Source: Phaeosaccion multiseriatum (lineage: Eukaryota; Ochrophyta, other classes). Taken from it: DNA of 64,000 bases. This document shows, piece after piece, positions 1 through 12,496 of this stretch; position 1 is the stretch's first letter; the number at the start of each line of letters is the position of its first letter. The translations under genes were made by a program, and so were the position numbers. The notes beneath the pieces are model-generated. The model saw only the letters and a program-made list of their open reading frames with translations. It had not been told where the DNA came from and searched no databases. The stretch lies in NCBI GenBank assembly GCA_965112735.1, contig OZ218951.1, forward strand, positions 1,364,001-1,428,000, read 5' to 3'.

Positions 1-3000
1 GTCCGTCAACAGAAGCGTCATCCTCCTCTCCTTCTCCAAACAGGACCGTCTCCAGGTGAGCTGCGAGTAGAGCTGGTGTCGGATAGTCAAAGAAGGCGTC
101 GGGCCCAACCTCAAAATCCTTGTTGCTTCCGTTCTCGGTCTTCTCGCTGCCCAGAAAGTCCTCGAGCATCACCGCCAGCTCGGCCATCAATATCGACGTC
201 ATGCCCGCCTCCATGAAGCGGTCGTCGGCGGTCAAATCTCCGTTGTGCGTCACCTCTACGGCAAACTCGAGGAGCTTCTCCAAGATGATGGCCACTCTTG
301 CCTCCCTACCGAGGCTGTCCATAGCGCGAATGGCCAGACCGCCTTCTCGTCCTCCTCTCCACTCCGAGACATGGTCTTCGACGAAGCAAGCCCTTTCCTC
401 CGGAGCTGAGCACACGCTGGCAAGGTTCACAGGAGGAGAGTCCTGTCGGGGTGGGTTGGGGGAGAAATGGGCATGACAAGTGGGGTGAGACTCGACGCAG
501 AACCCTCAGCAGACGATTCTCTCACACAACTGCACGGTAAAAGGGCTGTGAAGGGCACACACGAAAGCACACAGATTGAAGGGGGCAAAGGATTGGAGAG
601 ATAGGCAAGAGGCCTCCACTTCCGCTCACTCGCACCTGTGACATCGCAGTGCGGTCCTCGATGAGCTCGTGCACCATGTGCAGCTCGCCAGCGTGAAACG
701 CCTGTCTCGTCGCCCGCCGTCGGATCTTGCCGCTCGTGGTCTTGGGGATGGTCTTCTGCTTGATGGCCACCACCTTCGCCGCTCTCAGACCCAAGGAGGA
801 CGACAAGGCGGCTTGAGCAGCCTCTACCACTGCCGGGGCCTCGCCCTCTCGCTCCTGGCGGATCTCGAACACCACCTCCAGCACACCGTCCCCTCCCGTC
901 TCGTCGGAAGAGAAGGCCGCAATGCAGCCCTGCCGAACGGCGCTGGAGGCCTCTTGCACAGCGAACTCGACGTCCTGCGGGTAGTGGTTGACCCCGTTGA
1001 AGATGATGAGGTCATTGATGCGGCCGCAGATGTACAGCAAACCCTCCTCCACAAACCCCACGTCGCCTGTCCGTAGGTACTGGCGAGGAGACGAGCTGTC
1101 ACTGCCCCCGGCCCCACCCTGGAGAGAGAGCTTCGCCTGGAACACCTCCTTCGACAGCTCGGGTTTGCCCCAGTACCCGGCGGCGGCAGAGGGGGAGGAG
1201 AACCAGATCTCTCCTGTGGCTGCTGCTCCGCTGGCCTCGGCCATGGTGTCGGGATTGACGATTCGAATGTCCATAAAGTCTGCTCTCTCGCTCGGGGAGC
1301 CGACGCTGGTAAGCTCTCGTCTCGAAGTGGAGCTGTGCCGAGAGTCGGTCCAGCAACCTGCTCCCAGCGAGGGCGCGAGAGAGGTCAGGGTAGATGAGTA
1401 TTCGCATCAAGAAACAAAGCAGGAGCTTGCTTGCGCAGCCAGCCAGCCCAAATGACCTGCGGTGAACTTTCCAAGTGGGCAGACGCACCTAATACCACGT
1501 GCTCTGCCAAACCGTAGGCCGCCGAGAACCACCTGACAGCGAAGGAAGAGAGCCAGCGAGACCACCACAACCTTCTGAGGATCTGAAACTGCACACTGCT
1601 TCCGGCTGAGCCTCACTACGCTGTACACGGCCAGGTAGTGCCATCAATGCAGCACCCACAGCTGAGTGCACATCACACTGCGAGACAGAGTATAGTACGC
1701 CAAGACGGCACGCCCTTCGACTCACCCGTCAGGGAGGCCGTGGGGGCGGAAGGCTCGCTCGAACCTCTCAATGGTCTCTCTCCGAATCGGCTCGGCGGAG
1801 CTACAAAGGGAGATGACATGTGACAAGTCGATAGACGGCTGCCTCTTGGTGCCGCGCACCTTGGCCATGTAGCGGGCGCAGAGGGCGTAGGCGAAGTCGG
1901 GGGCGACGGACCACTCCACGCAGTGCCGAGAGACAAGCTCCAGCCAGAGCAGGGGCCGCTTGATGAAGCTGACGGGGGACATGTAATGCATAGTCATGCC
2001 CGTTAGGAAGGGGCCCACAAGGCCCACAACCAGGCCCATATCCTAGTGTGAAGGAGGGGGGCGAAGGAGGGAGGCAGTAAGTACAGGCTCATAGCCATGC
2101 GAGGGTAATGTGTCCCCCTCTCTCACTCCCATGCCGACGAGAGCTCCCAGCCAGAGATGTTGCATGGCGTAGAAGCAAGTCATATATGTGAGCACTTAAC
2201 ACTCACTCACATGGTATTGAGGCAGCCACGAGCAGCCTGTCAGCGGCAAGGTGACCACCTGCAGGTCGGTGCTTCCTCCTCCAGGAGCTCCCTCTACCGC
2301 GAGAGACAGCTGCTCACCTCCATGTGCATCCTCCTTCGCTCGCCGCGCCCACTTCACCATTCCTGTTCCGTGGCTCATCAGAAGGTACACATTGGCCATG
2401 AGTGCAGCGAAGGTCACCATGACGCCTTTGGGGTCGCCGGTGGAGCCACTGGTGTACTGCAGGAAGGCCAAGTCCTCTTCGGCCACCCTCGGTTCGTCAA
2501 AGCTCCTCGCTGACGACAAGGAGAAGAAGCTCGGAAGCAACCCCTGATCTGTAGCCTTAAAGTCGAGGTCCTCCGGCCACAGCTTGCGCGAGTCAGAAAG
2601 TGGATTGGCCCTGTCCACTCTGCGCACAGCTGCTATCGTTGAGTCGGTGAGGCACAGCAGGGGCTTGCAGTCCGTCACGATCTTGCTCATCTTGGGCAGT
2701 GACTTGGACAGAGGAGAAGCAGGCGGGTACACCATCACCGCCACCACGCCCGCTCTGAAGCAGCCCAGGAAGGCGGCGAAGAAGTGCAGCCCCGGCCCGT
2801 AGCACAGCACCACCATGGCCCCCTTGGGCACGCCCCACCCCTCGCGCAGCATGTAGGCAATCTTGCCCGCCTGAGGAAGAAGGGTTGGGAGAATGTTCGC
2901 ATCTTGGGCTAAATATCACAAGAGTCTAGGACTGCCGGGGGGGGGGGGGGTAAGGTGCAAGACTAGCTACAGCAAGACAGCGGACGAGAACAAGGGCATC

Positions 3001-3288
3001 GCCAGCCACCTCCACGGAATGTTGCTTCCTTCGCGTACCTCATCCCACATGCGCTTGAAGCTGTACTTCTCAGTCTCCTTTCCCTTTCCATCGTACCAAT
3101 AGGCGAAGGGCTTGTCGCCGAGCTCGGTCACAACCTCGTGCGCCCTGCTAAGCAAAGGAGCGAGACCAGGACCCGCTGCTGCAGTCACTGGCACGTCGGA
3201 TCGTTGCAGCTCTGTTCCAGTTCTGCGAAGTCTGTGCAGAGATTTCATATCTTCCTCGTCGTCTGAAGAGTCAGTGGCGTGCCACATC
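1..3288 (-). CDS. Fatty-acyl-AMP ligase plus acyl carrier domain, N-terminus of a probable type I polyketide synthase (partial)
   Basis: Exons on the minus strand are about 3288-3039, 2870-2211, 2042-1726, 1532-1489, ~1317-636 and 405-1. The reading frame is open at base 1, so the protein continues off the window. The adenylation domain shows the P-loop LQYTSGSTGDPKGVMVT (2470-2410), the AYGLAEHVV segment in a small exon at 1500, YLRTGDVGF (about 1075), IFNGVNHYPQDVE (about 985, typical of fatty-acyl-AMP ligases rather than acyl-CoA synthetases) and the C-terminal lysine motif KTTSGKIRRR (about 720). After one intron an acyl carrier domain follows: GMTSILMAEL (about 205-180) carries the serine that would take phosphopantetheine, and FDYPTPALLAAHL closes the fold. 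FAAL-ACP is the known loading module that activates a fatty acid for polyketide extension. A ketosynthase downstream is inferred, not seen. The start is ATG at 3288 or 3250. The junctions before exons 5 and 6 are uncertain. Confidence 0.88.
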
Positions 3289-3474
3289 CACTGCTGACTG
3301 CATTGTGTATTGGGGTATTCAATCAAATCAATCAATCAGCCACAGCATGAGGGAAAAACGAAAAAGAAGAAAAAGTAAAAAGTATCGCAAAAAAGGGGGG
3401 GGGGGGGTTGATGTCGATATCGATATCGATATCGATATCGAACATTCCCGACGCACTCCATCATCAATCAATTG

Positions 3475-3505
<31 letters not shown>

Positions 3506-4020
3506 TATTACGACGTAGCCTTACTATAGCAAGTATACAGGCACCTAAATACAGGTACGATCTTCCTGCTTGTGCAGAGAAAGGTCTGTGAGGCAGCTTG
3601 GAATCCGCTGCTTCCTGGGTTGTTGCTCCGCTCTCTGTTTTTCTCCGCCTCGTCTCTCCACGCTCTTTGACCCTCTGTGGAGCTCAACATCGGCCCAAAT
3701 GATTTGCTTTCTTCGTTATTTGTCCAATACCTCCCCCTTGAAGCTGTGCTTTACGGCAGGGCTCCGTTCGCAGAGCGACTCAGCAACTTCGACTCGGCGC
3801 AACTTCGAATTTGCCTCAATTGCTTGCAAGTAGGCGTAAGCCATAGGAACGTGCTTGCCAATGCTGATTATGAAAGGGTGATACAAGCTGAGCATACCAG
3901 CAGGGGGGGGAGGCTTTGGGAGGGGTTGGTGGAGCGGGCCCTTGATAGAGACCGATATATACATAGGGCATGCAGGACAACACAAGAGGGGGAGTCGGAG
4001 GGAGGGGGGGAGGAGGGGCA
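3289..4020. promoter_or_regulatory. Divergent intergenic region between the FAAL-ACP gene and the Q-rich gene
   Basis: This gap of about 730 bases separates two divergently transcribed genes and should hold both promoters. It contains a (GATATC)n run at 3413-3439, a (CT)n run at 3481-3506 and a G-tract at 3396-3408. An AT-rich stretch gatatatacatag lies at 3952-3965, about 60 bases before the downstream ATG, and could be a TATA-like element. No coding segment is convincing here. Confidence 0.35.
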
Positions 4021-4086
4021 ATGGCGGAAGGGTTCAATACCATTGACCTTGCCTTTGATGCTCTGACTATTGGGGAGAAGCTGACT

Positions 4087-4118
<32 letters not shown>

Positions 4119-4960
4119 ACAACAACAACAGACAGCCTATCAAATACACCTCCAACAGCAGCAGCATCAGCAGCAGCAACAGCACTACCAGCGAGCAGCA
4201 GATGTGCCCGTAATGCAGACCCCTCCACAACCACCTACTCACCAACAGCAGCAGCAGCATCACCACCACTACCAGCAGGAGCAGGTGCGGCAGCAGCAGC
4301 CATCGGAGGCCGTGTACTCACAAGCACACGTGGACGGGCTACTTGGGGAAGTATCGCGGCTTCGAATGGAGAATGAGCGGTTGAAGGGGGTCGTGGGCAC
4401 GCTAGAAACAGACAAATCGCGCATCGAGAAAGCAGAAAAGGTACGAGAGCGTGTGTGTGTTGATGGCGGAGAGGACGCTCTCTCTCTCTCTCTCTCTCTC
4501 TCAACAAAGCGTTGATACTGCAAGAGGCTCTCTCTGCAACACCGGTCGCTGCCGGCCAGCTTCATCGGACGTGCTGCTGTGGAGGTACTGTTTCGTTTGT
4601 ACACAGGGAGTTTATTCTGATGACGCCCTGCTGCTACTCGTTCCTTCCTTCCTTCCTTCCATCCATCCTTCCTTCCTTCCATCCATCCATCCATCCATCC
4701 ATCCATCCATCCTTCCTTCCTTCCTTCCTTCCTTCCTTCCTTCCTTCCTTCCTTCCTTCCTTCCTGCCTGCCTTCCTTTCTTCGACTCACAGCTGGCGGG
4801 GGCACAGTGCGAACGCATGCAGCAGGCTCTCCTACGGGGGGCGGAGCAGCTCAAGCGGCTTGAGGCACACAACTACGCCCTCACCTTACGCCTCAGAGAC
4901 ATGGAGAGCTCCAGAGACCCCTTCTTCAACACAAACCAACGCCCGCCTGACGTCTTTTGA
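4021..4960 (+). CDS. Glutamine-rich coiled-coil protein of unknown function
   Basis: There are two exons, 4021-4440 and 4793-4960; both junctions fall between codons. The ATG at 4021 (context ggcaATGG) is preferred over an upstream ATG at 3970 because the residues before it are only a G-rich low-complexity stretch. Residues 1-25 look ordered (FNTIDLAFDALTIGEKL). Several poly-Q and Q/H-rich runs follow, encoded by CAG/CAA. The C-terminal third is a coiled coil that crosses the intron, and the protein ends SRDPFFNTNQRPPDVF before TGA. It is about 196 residues. The intron (4441-4792) holds (CT)n and a long (TTCC)n/(ATCC)n array. I do not recognise the family. The compact coiled coil and conserved-looking tail suggest a small adaptor subunit, which is inference only. 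Confidence 0.65.
4441..4792 (+). repeat. Intronic (CT)n and (TTCC)n/(ATCC)n microsatellites
   Basis: The intron of the Q-rich gene contains (TC)n at 4480-4502 and an interrupted TTCC/ATCC array at 4638-4766 that reaches close to the 3' splice site, where it may act as an extended polypyrimidine tract. Confidence 0.9.
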
Positions 4961-5270
4961 GGGCCTTTGAGGGGGGTTGGAGTGTGGTGGAGGGTGTGTT
5001 GAGAAAGTCCATCAGACGTCTTTTGAGGGGCTTTGAAGCGATCGTTGAAGTTGACGTTGGGAGCAGTGCTTGAGGTGGCGGGCTTCAGGGCTGAACTTGT
5101 TTATATGGTGCTCTCTGGACCCTTCTGTCTTCTTTTGCCCCCACACTTGACGAAGGGTCTGCACGAAGCCTGCCTGTCTGCCCGCAGATGGTTGAGGCCT
5201 GCCTTTGTGCCTGCAGAGATTTGAGGCCGGCCTGTCTGCCTGCAGATGGTTGAAGCCTGCCTTGGAGGGG
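4946..5270. repeat. Short direct repeats downstream of the Q-rich gene
   Basis: The word GACGTCTTTTGAGGG appears at 4949 (overlapping the stop codon) and again at 5017. Further on, a degenerate unit containing CTGCAGATGGTTGA with flanking GCCTGCCT is repeated between about 5170 and 5265. This is probably 3' UTR or spacer sequence. Confidence 0.6.
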
Positions 5271-6914
5271 GGTTTTATTGGAGTCTGCCCCCCGTTGGGT
5301 ATCGTTGTTGGTGTTGTTCTTGTCGTCGTGGTGGCGGCGGTGGTGGTAGTATCTTTGCTGTGTGTGTGTCGTCGCCTCGCGCGGTGGGGCCGATGGGGCA
5401 ATGGGATAATTCATTCTTGGGACTTTGAGTGGGAACGAGTGAGAGCGTTGCTGAGCAATCTTTTCCCGAAGTATTGGGCGGGAGTGCTTGGGAACGCATG
5501 TATCTAACGCGGGCCGAAGGCTTGCAGTCATCCTCCTCCGTGTGGGGCACCATGGGGTGGATTGTCTTCAGTCGAGGGCGCAGGAGGCAAGGCCCCCTCC
5601 CAGGAAGAGGCGAAACGAGGAGAGGACGGCGTGTGTGCCGACCTACATGTACAGGATGTACGGGGGGGGGACATCGTAGGCAGGACTATTTGGTAAGGGG
5701 TACTTTGCTCTTCTGCTTCGGGGGGATTGGCTTGTCCTCTTTCAAGTGGATGTGGAGCGTCGTCGCCTCACTTTCCTTGTGGGTAGTGAACGGCTTCGGG
5801 GGGACCGAAGGGGGCTAGCTTGGTCTCGATGCTTGGATATCTATCGAGCTCGTTTCATCGACATCGTCATCGAGTCTGTGCGGGCGCCGTTGGGTTGGGG
5901 CTTTGCCCTTGAGTTTTTGGTCGCAGCGCCCAAAGGATGAAGTGTTTGACCCCCCCCCCCCTCTCTCTCTCTCTGGGAAAGGGTTCTCGACAGAGGAAGA
6001 GGAAGAGAGGTTGGGCGTTGATGTAGCGCTCCTTCACAACTTCACTGCCCGGGAGGGGGGTGCAAGCTCTGCAGCAAAAGAGCATGGCGGAGGCAAAGAG
6101 ACTCTCTCTGGTAGCGTCAGAGAGGGAGAGAGGGAGGGGATAAGACTAGAGAGGACAGAGAGAGGAGAAAAGAGCAACGAGAGAAAGAGAGGGAGAGACG
6201 GAGAGTAAGAAATGGCTTTCATTTGCGTCTCAGGAAGCCCCCCCCCGGCGTCGCCGCCCGAAGGAGCGACGCATTTCATCCCGACAACAGCCGAGACGAC
6301 ACCCTGGGGGAGCAGAGGGGGCAGAGGGAGATGACGAGACGGGCAAGCAGCAGCAGTTGGTGATACAGCGGCAGCCCATAGGGGTGGGCAGCACTGTACC
6401 ATCGTATGTATCGAAAGAAGTACTACGAGTAAGAAGGAAGGGCGAGCACGTACTTAAGAATATGTGTATGTGTATGAATAGTCGGGTGACTGATGGTACA
6501 CGAGACTGGAACCACTTGGAGTAGTTAGCGGCACCACCTCTGGGTAGGAGGATGAGGGGAAGTGGTGGCATGTGCGAATACGTATCTATCGGACGTACCC
6601 TTATGTATGGTACCAACTTCACCAGTTGGTTATCCACCGCATCAAGTCAATAAATGTACCTCGCTTGGGAAGATTGTGTTACGCATTTCCTTAAATCCTT
6701 TTGGGCGAAGAAGCCTTCTTTTGATTTCTTTTTGTTAAGATGAAGCAACGAGAGAAGGCTGCGAGGGGGAGAAAGGAGAGAGAGAGAGAGAGAGAGACAG
6801 CACAGAGCCCAATCCTTTCGCCCCAGCGAGGCCTAGAGAGAGACTGGATCGCTGGCTCGCTGGATCGCTGGCTCGCTGGTGCTGTCTGCAGTAGCATCAA
6901 CAGTAGTAGTTGGT

Positions 6915-6953
<39 letters not shown>

Positions 6954-7054
6954 TACCCCCCAGCCCCCCTTATTGCAATGCTTTCTACATTACCATGCCT
7001 TCTCTTTGCCTTGCTGTCACTCCTTCCTCCTTTCAGCGACGCTTCCGCGACCCT
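4971..7054. other. Gene-poor spacer between the Q-rich gene and HBS1
   Basis: No open frame in this 2.1 kb shows a recognisable domain or a good splice pattern. It holds the direct repeats at 4946-5270, GA/CT-rich stretches (5950-5980, 6100-6200, 6775-6800), a (GCTGGCTC)-like repeat at 6845-6880, and two or three copies of the dispersed CAGTTGGTGATACAG word (6354, 6907, and a variant at 6623). The left part should include the 3' UTR of the Q-rich gene and the right part that of HBS1. Confidence 0.5.
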
Positions 7055-10000
7055 TCAGCGCGACACCCCCAAGAGCTCCAGTACCATACCCACCGCAACG
7101 GTGCTCCCCTTCTGCCGCAATACGAAGCGCCCCAGGGCCCGGCAATCGCTATAACGCTCCAAGCAGAGCGGCTTGGATAGGACCAGCTCAATGTGGGCCG
7201 TCCGTCCCGAGGGCACACAACGCGGCCTCTTGGGTCTTGTTGCTGCTCTACCTGTATCACCAACTGCTGTGTCCTCTCCTCCCCCTCCCCCTCCTCCTCC
7301 TCCTCCTCCTCCTCCTCCTCCGCCTCCGCCTGCTCGACCTGTTCGCCCCCTTGCCGTGGGCTCCGAGCTTCCAGATGCTACGCCAGCCTGTGAGGGGGAG
7401 GGGGGGGAGGGAAGGGGAGGGAGGGCGGAGGTGGGGGGAGGGGAGGGTAAGAGAAGGAGGAGAAGGAGGGGCGGGGAGACCAGAGGCTTAACATCAATGG
7501 GGAGTGTGTCATGTGATGTGACGGAGTCTGCTTTGGCAACTGAGAGAGCACACTTCACGAAAGCTACGCACAAACAAACAAACAAACACTATAAACCACG
7601 TTCCAAATCGAACCCTCTTCCCCTTACAAATCGAACGAAACAACTGAAACTGCACCGACCCCTCTCCCCTAAATCGATGACCCCTCTCCCCTAAATCGAT
7701 GACCCCTCTCCTCTAAATCGATGACCCCTCTCCTCTAAATCGATGACCCCTCTCCTCTAAATCGATGACCCCTCTCCTCTAAATCGATGACCCCTCTCCT
7801 CTAAATCGATGACCCCTCTCCTCTAAATCGATGACCCCTCTCCCCCTCTCCCCTCTGGATCCTACTCTATATCAACACACCTCTACCACCTCTCCCCACG
7901 ATGTCTCTCCCATATACCTGGAGATAATGCTCCTTCCTGATGTTAACAGGCTCGCCCGCCGAGTTGGTGAGAGAGATGAGCCTTCCGCAGTACGCAATCA
8001 CGTCCAACCCGTGAAGGTGCAGCTGGAATTCTGTGCCCCGGATGATGGGTACCTGTAGAGCTTCAAGCGTTGCCACCTGAGGGAGGGAGGGAGGGAGGAA
8101 GGGGAGGGAGAGGGAGGGGAGGAAGGGGAGGGAGAGAGGGGAGGAGATGCGAGTGGTAGTTCGTTGGGTTGAGAGAGAGAAAGGGAGAGGGAGCGAGAGC
8201 GAGAGAGCGGCCACGTGAGCGGCCACGTGAGCGCGTATGCGGGTGGGAATTAGATAGGTAGAGAGGTGTGAGACAGAGAGAGAGACAGAGAGGTAGAAGA
8301 GAAGACAAGAAGAGAGAGAGAGGGGGGGGGTCAGAGATAGAGACAAGATGGAGAGAGAAAGATGGGGAGGCATAGAGGGGAGAGAGCAGTACCACCCACC
8401 TACCTGAGCGAGTATGCGAGAAGCTACAGGCACGGGAGTGCGGGCCTTGCAGAGCACATGGCCGACGCTGAGTCTCTCCGGCAAGGCCCCACTGAGGACG
8501 AGGTCGGCGTTGTCGCCTGCCTGCGCCTTGTTGGCAGGAGCGCCGAATCTCTCCAGGCGGCTCACTACCCAAATGTCGCCCACGGGCATCACAATCACCT
8601 AGTGAGTGTGCCGTGTATTGGAGTTATGGCGTTGCCCAGCGGGAGGGAGGGAGGGAGGAAGGAGGGATTATGCCTTGTCCACTAAAAGATGGCCGTAATC
8701 GCCCGCGGCTGGGACCCACCCCACCCCACCCCACCCCACCCCACCCCATCCCACCCCACCTCACCCCACCCCACTCCTGTCCCTGGCCTGTCCACCTCCC
8801 CTTACACCCCTATTGCATCTCCTCACCTTGTCTCCCACCCTAACCCGGCCCGCCAATACTTTACCGCTCACGCGCAGCCCCCTGCCGACGGTTACAAAAT
8901 CCGACACGGAGAGGCGGAAGGGGCTCTTGACCGCCCGGGGAGCCGCCGTGAAGGCATCCACTGCCTCCACGAAGGAGGGGCCGTCGTACCATTGACGCAG
9001 GAGGGTGGCACCGCGTTCCTCCTCCTCTTTGCCCTTGCCTTTGCCCTTGCCGTTTGTCGGAGCATCGGAAGAAGGCGTTCCCTTCCTCCCGTTGCTGCCG
9101 TTGCTGCTACTGCTGCCGCTACTGCTGCGGCTGGCGTGCACATTGTCCATGACGTTAATGCCCGTCAATCCCGACACAGGCACGAAGCGAATCTTCTTGG
9201 GCTTGAAGCCCACCGAGCGCAGAAAGGGCTCCACCTGCTGCTTGATCTGCAGGTACCGTGCCTGGCTCCAAGCCGGCTCCGTCCAGTCCAGCTTGTTGAC
9301 GGCCACAAGGATCTGGTTCACGCCCAGTGCCTTCACCAGAGTTGCGTGCTCTTTCGTTTGGCCGCCAGCCTGTGAATTGAGTTGGAAGAGAGAGATTGAA
9401 ACGGAGATTGAAATAAAGAGTTCGAGTTGGGTGGTTGGGGGCAAGTAGGAGTGTCGAGAGAGCGAATTGAGTTGTGTGGAGTTGAGAGGAGACTTTGCGA
9501 GTTTGATTCGCTTCATTCGACGTGAAGGAGTGTGGTACGTAGTAGGGAGCGCGTGCGAGACAGAGACACACAGAGAGAGAGAGAGAGAGAGACATACACA
9601 GAGACCCATCACACCCACCATCACCATCATCGCTGATCATCACCATCACTGACTTACCACAAACGCGCTCTCAAACTCCCCTGCAGTGGCCGGCACGACA
9701 AGCACAGCAGCGTCCGCCGAGCACGCTCCACTGATCATGTTGGGGATAAAGTCTCTGTGACCGGGGGCGTCAAGGAGCGTTACAAGCTTGGAGGGCGTCT
9801 CCATGTGCTTCGTGGCTACCTCGATGGTCACGCCGTGCTCCCTCTCCTCCGCGTCTTCGTCAAGGACCCAGGCGAGATAGAAGGAGGCCTTGCCCATCTC
9901 CCTGTTGTGTACGTTGGTGTTGTTTGGTGTTGTTGTGATAAGAGGGAGAGAGAAGTATAGAGTATGGGTAAGAGCGGTGAGCAAAGAAGGGTGCAAGTGG

Positions 10001-11678
10001 GTACGTACGACGGAAGGAAGGAAGGAAGGAAGTTTGGGAGGAAGGGAGGAAGGAAGGCAGAGAGGAAGGAAAGAAGGAAGGAAGGGACAGGGGAAGGAAA
10101 GGAGAAAGTAAGCAAGCAAGCAAGGAACGTAAGGGTACATGGAAAGAAAGTAGGCCCTGTTACGTAAGTAGGTACGTAAGGGTAAAGAACAGACCTGGCC
10201 GCCTTCTCGTGCTTCGCGATGGCTCGTGCGTTGACCTCCCCTGCCTGCAGCAGTACCTGCCCCATCAACGTGCTCTTGCCGGCGTCAACGTGTCCGATGA
10301 CCACCATACTCATGCGTTGCTTCTTCTTCTGCTGCCTGCGCTTCTCTTCCTCCTCCTCCGCCTCCTTTGACAGTGACCCCTTCTGTCCTCCTCCCTTCTC
10401 CTGCTTCCCTCGCTCGGGCACCATGAACATTTCGTCGACTTCCTCCTCCTCCTCCTCCTTCTCCTCCTCCTCCTCCCCCTCCACCTCCTCCTCCCCTGCC
10501 CTCCCCTCCCCCACTCGCTCCTCCTTCTCGGCCATGCCCCCAGTCTGAGCCTCCAAAAGCGCTCCCTGTAGCCGCTCTTGTCTCCCTCGGACCCCTGCTC
10601 CTCCTCCTGCCCCTCCTATTCCTCCAAGGTCATCATCGCTACCCGACTGTCCCTCATCATCCTCTGCCAGCGCGGCCTCCCACAACGCATGCCTCAGCAG
10701 CGGCGCAGGGGAGTTGTCCCTTGTCGGCGGCCTGGAATGCCCCTGACTACTCCCCCCCCCGTCGCTATTGCTGCTGCTAAAGGCGTCACCTTTGGGAGTA
10801 GTCAAACCTCCTGAACCCAACCCCAACACTACCCCCCGGGGGGACTTGGAGCTGTCTCTAGAGGAAGGCGTCCGCCCCCCCACACTTACGGCCGCCGCCG
10901 CCGCCGTCGGAGAAGACTGCGCTCCTCCTCCTCCTCCTCCTCCTCCTCGTCCTTTGCCCTCCTTTCTGTGGCCTTGCTGCACCTGGCGCATCAAGGCAAG
11001 GTCAGCTGCACTCGGGCCGCCCAAGTCCCTGTCGAATGACTCTGATGGTGTTGTTGGACTACTATTACTACTACTCACGCCTACAAAGGTGATGGAAGCA
11101 GGGTACCCGTCATTTGTGATGCTGTCAGGAGGCAGAGGCGGTGACGGGGAGGGCGGAAGTGCGCCTCCGGAGTGGGCTGACGACATCGCCTTGCGCCCCT
11201 CCTCCTCCGTCGTCGGGCTGTCGCCGCTCAGCAGTATCGCCACGGCCACGTCCAGATTGTTGTCGCCAGTGGACTCGATAGCACGACGAACTGTCTCTTC
11301 GTCAAAGTGCGTGCCCACGACCGCCTGAACTTCGCTCACTTGCTGTGGAGATACGACCTGCCCCTGGAAGCCTGGGGGAGCACCCACCCACTCCCCCCCG
11401 CCTGCTGTTGCTGCCCCCCCCCCCCCTCCCGGCGCCACAGCTACAGCCTCTGAGATGGACTGCAAGCCCGGGAGGGAAGCAGAGTGACTTCCAGGAATAC
11501 TCACTTGCTCCAGCTGGTGTCCATCCTTCTCCTCCGTTGGAGGAGCATTTTCTCCGCCTCCGTACAGGAGCGCCTGCTGCTGCTCGAACGTGAGAAACTC
11601 TTCCTCGTCTTCCTCATCGTAGTAGTCATCATCGTAATCATCGATGCTGTACTTGCGTACCGCCCTATGGCGAGACAT
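7055..11678 (-). CDS. HBS1: HBS1-like translational GTPase (ribosome rescue)
   Basis: HBS1 with Pelota/Dom34 frees stalled ribosomes in the cytosol. Six exons: 11678-10195, 9901-9658, 9369-8827, 8598-8404, 8076-7918 and 7387-7055 (TGA). The ATG at 11678 opens an acidic N-terminus ([15 protein letters not shown]), then an HBS1-type helical segment ([16 protein letters not shown]) and a long disordered linker. The GTPase domain has GHVDAGKST (G1, about 10290), DAPGH (G3, about 9760) and NKLD (G4, about 9300). The beta-barrels follow, with [16 protein letters not shown] and the terminal segment [20 protein letters not shown]1 is favoured over eRF3 by the N-terminal domain and the order of motifs. 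Odd points: a poly-Gly insert of about 20 residues encoded by (CTC/GGA)n at 7284-7323, directly followed by a copy of the dispersed word, lies inside the last barrel, and a Ser/Gly/Lys-rich insert sits after the G5 region. Confidence 0.9.
7659..7845. repeat. 22-bp tandem repeat in the last HBS1 intron
   Basis: About eight near-identical head-to-tail copies of a unit containing CCTCTAAATCGATGACC occupy most of the intron between HBS1 exons 5 and 6. The first two copies differ by one base (CCCCT instead of CCTCT). Each copy carries the palindrome ATCGAT. Confidence 0.95.
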
Positions 11679-12496
11679 TGTTTTTTGTTCGCTGCTCCGC
11701 GCCCGCCCGGCCGGGCTTGGGAACTACGCCGTCGCGCAACAGACGAGCTTCGGGGTTAGGGTGGTGATGGTGATACTCGCACTTACTCACTCATCAACGC
11801 TCTCATTCACTCTGTTGACACAAGCAGAAAAAGTCGAACTTGGACTTTCCTTGACATCAGGGGCACATTACCGTACATAATAATATCGATCGGGAAACCG
11901 AAACCTCCACACTCCGACCACCAACCACCCCCCCTTCCCCAACTTCTTCCCGCGGTAGATACCAATGGGTACCCGTCCAATATCTCCCCTCTGAGTCCAC
12001 CAGTCCCCCGGGTCGGGTGGGTGGGAGAAGATTCACCGGGTTAGCTGCTTTCAGGGCAGCGACTCCTACTCCTCTCTATCCACTCCACACGACACCACAC
12101 CACAAGCACAAGATGTACTCCTGTGCCCCACACCCCAAGCTTCTGACCACCCGCCCGCCCTCCCTTGCCAGTCCGCGAAAAGTCGTTTTCCCAAGGGGGC
12201 GAGAGAACTTCCCTCTTGAGCTTGGTGATGTCTGATCTCATGCTCGTCCACTCGATGGATCCACAGGTGGAGAGGAGGTGGAAGAGCAAGACATTCATCA
12301 AGTACCATCCGAGTGTGATAGGGAGGGTCGAATTCAATAGACTAAAGTTTCCGAGAGGGATGGCTAAACTTTCTGTGTCTCCCCCCCCCCCCCTCGTAGC
12401 CTTACACTCCGCCGGTGTCCTGGTCTCCTCGCTGTCTCTGATCCCCCTCTCGGATTGATGAGGGCTGCATCGAGCTGCCGTTCTCCCACCCTCTCT
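11679..12496. promoter_or_regulatory. Spacer: HBS1 promoter side and SEN54 3' side
   Basis: Both flanking genes are on the minus strand, so this 820-base gap holds the HBS1 promoter and the SEN54 3' UTR. An AT-rich patch at 11873-11890 (cataataatatcgatcg) is the only compositional oddity. No coding segment is convincing. Confidence 0.35.

Noticed and set aside
5429-6208. Several overlapping plus-strand frames of 60-130 codons
   Set aside because: They lack domains, splice partners and biased codon use. I could not support a gene here.
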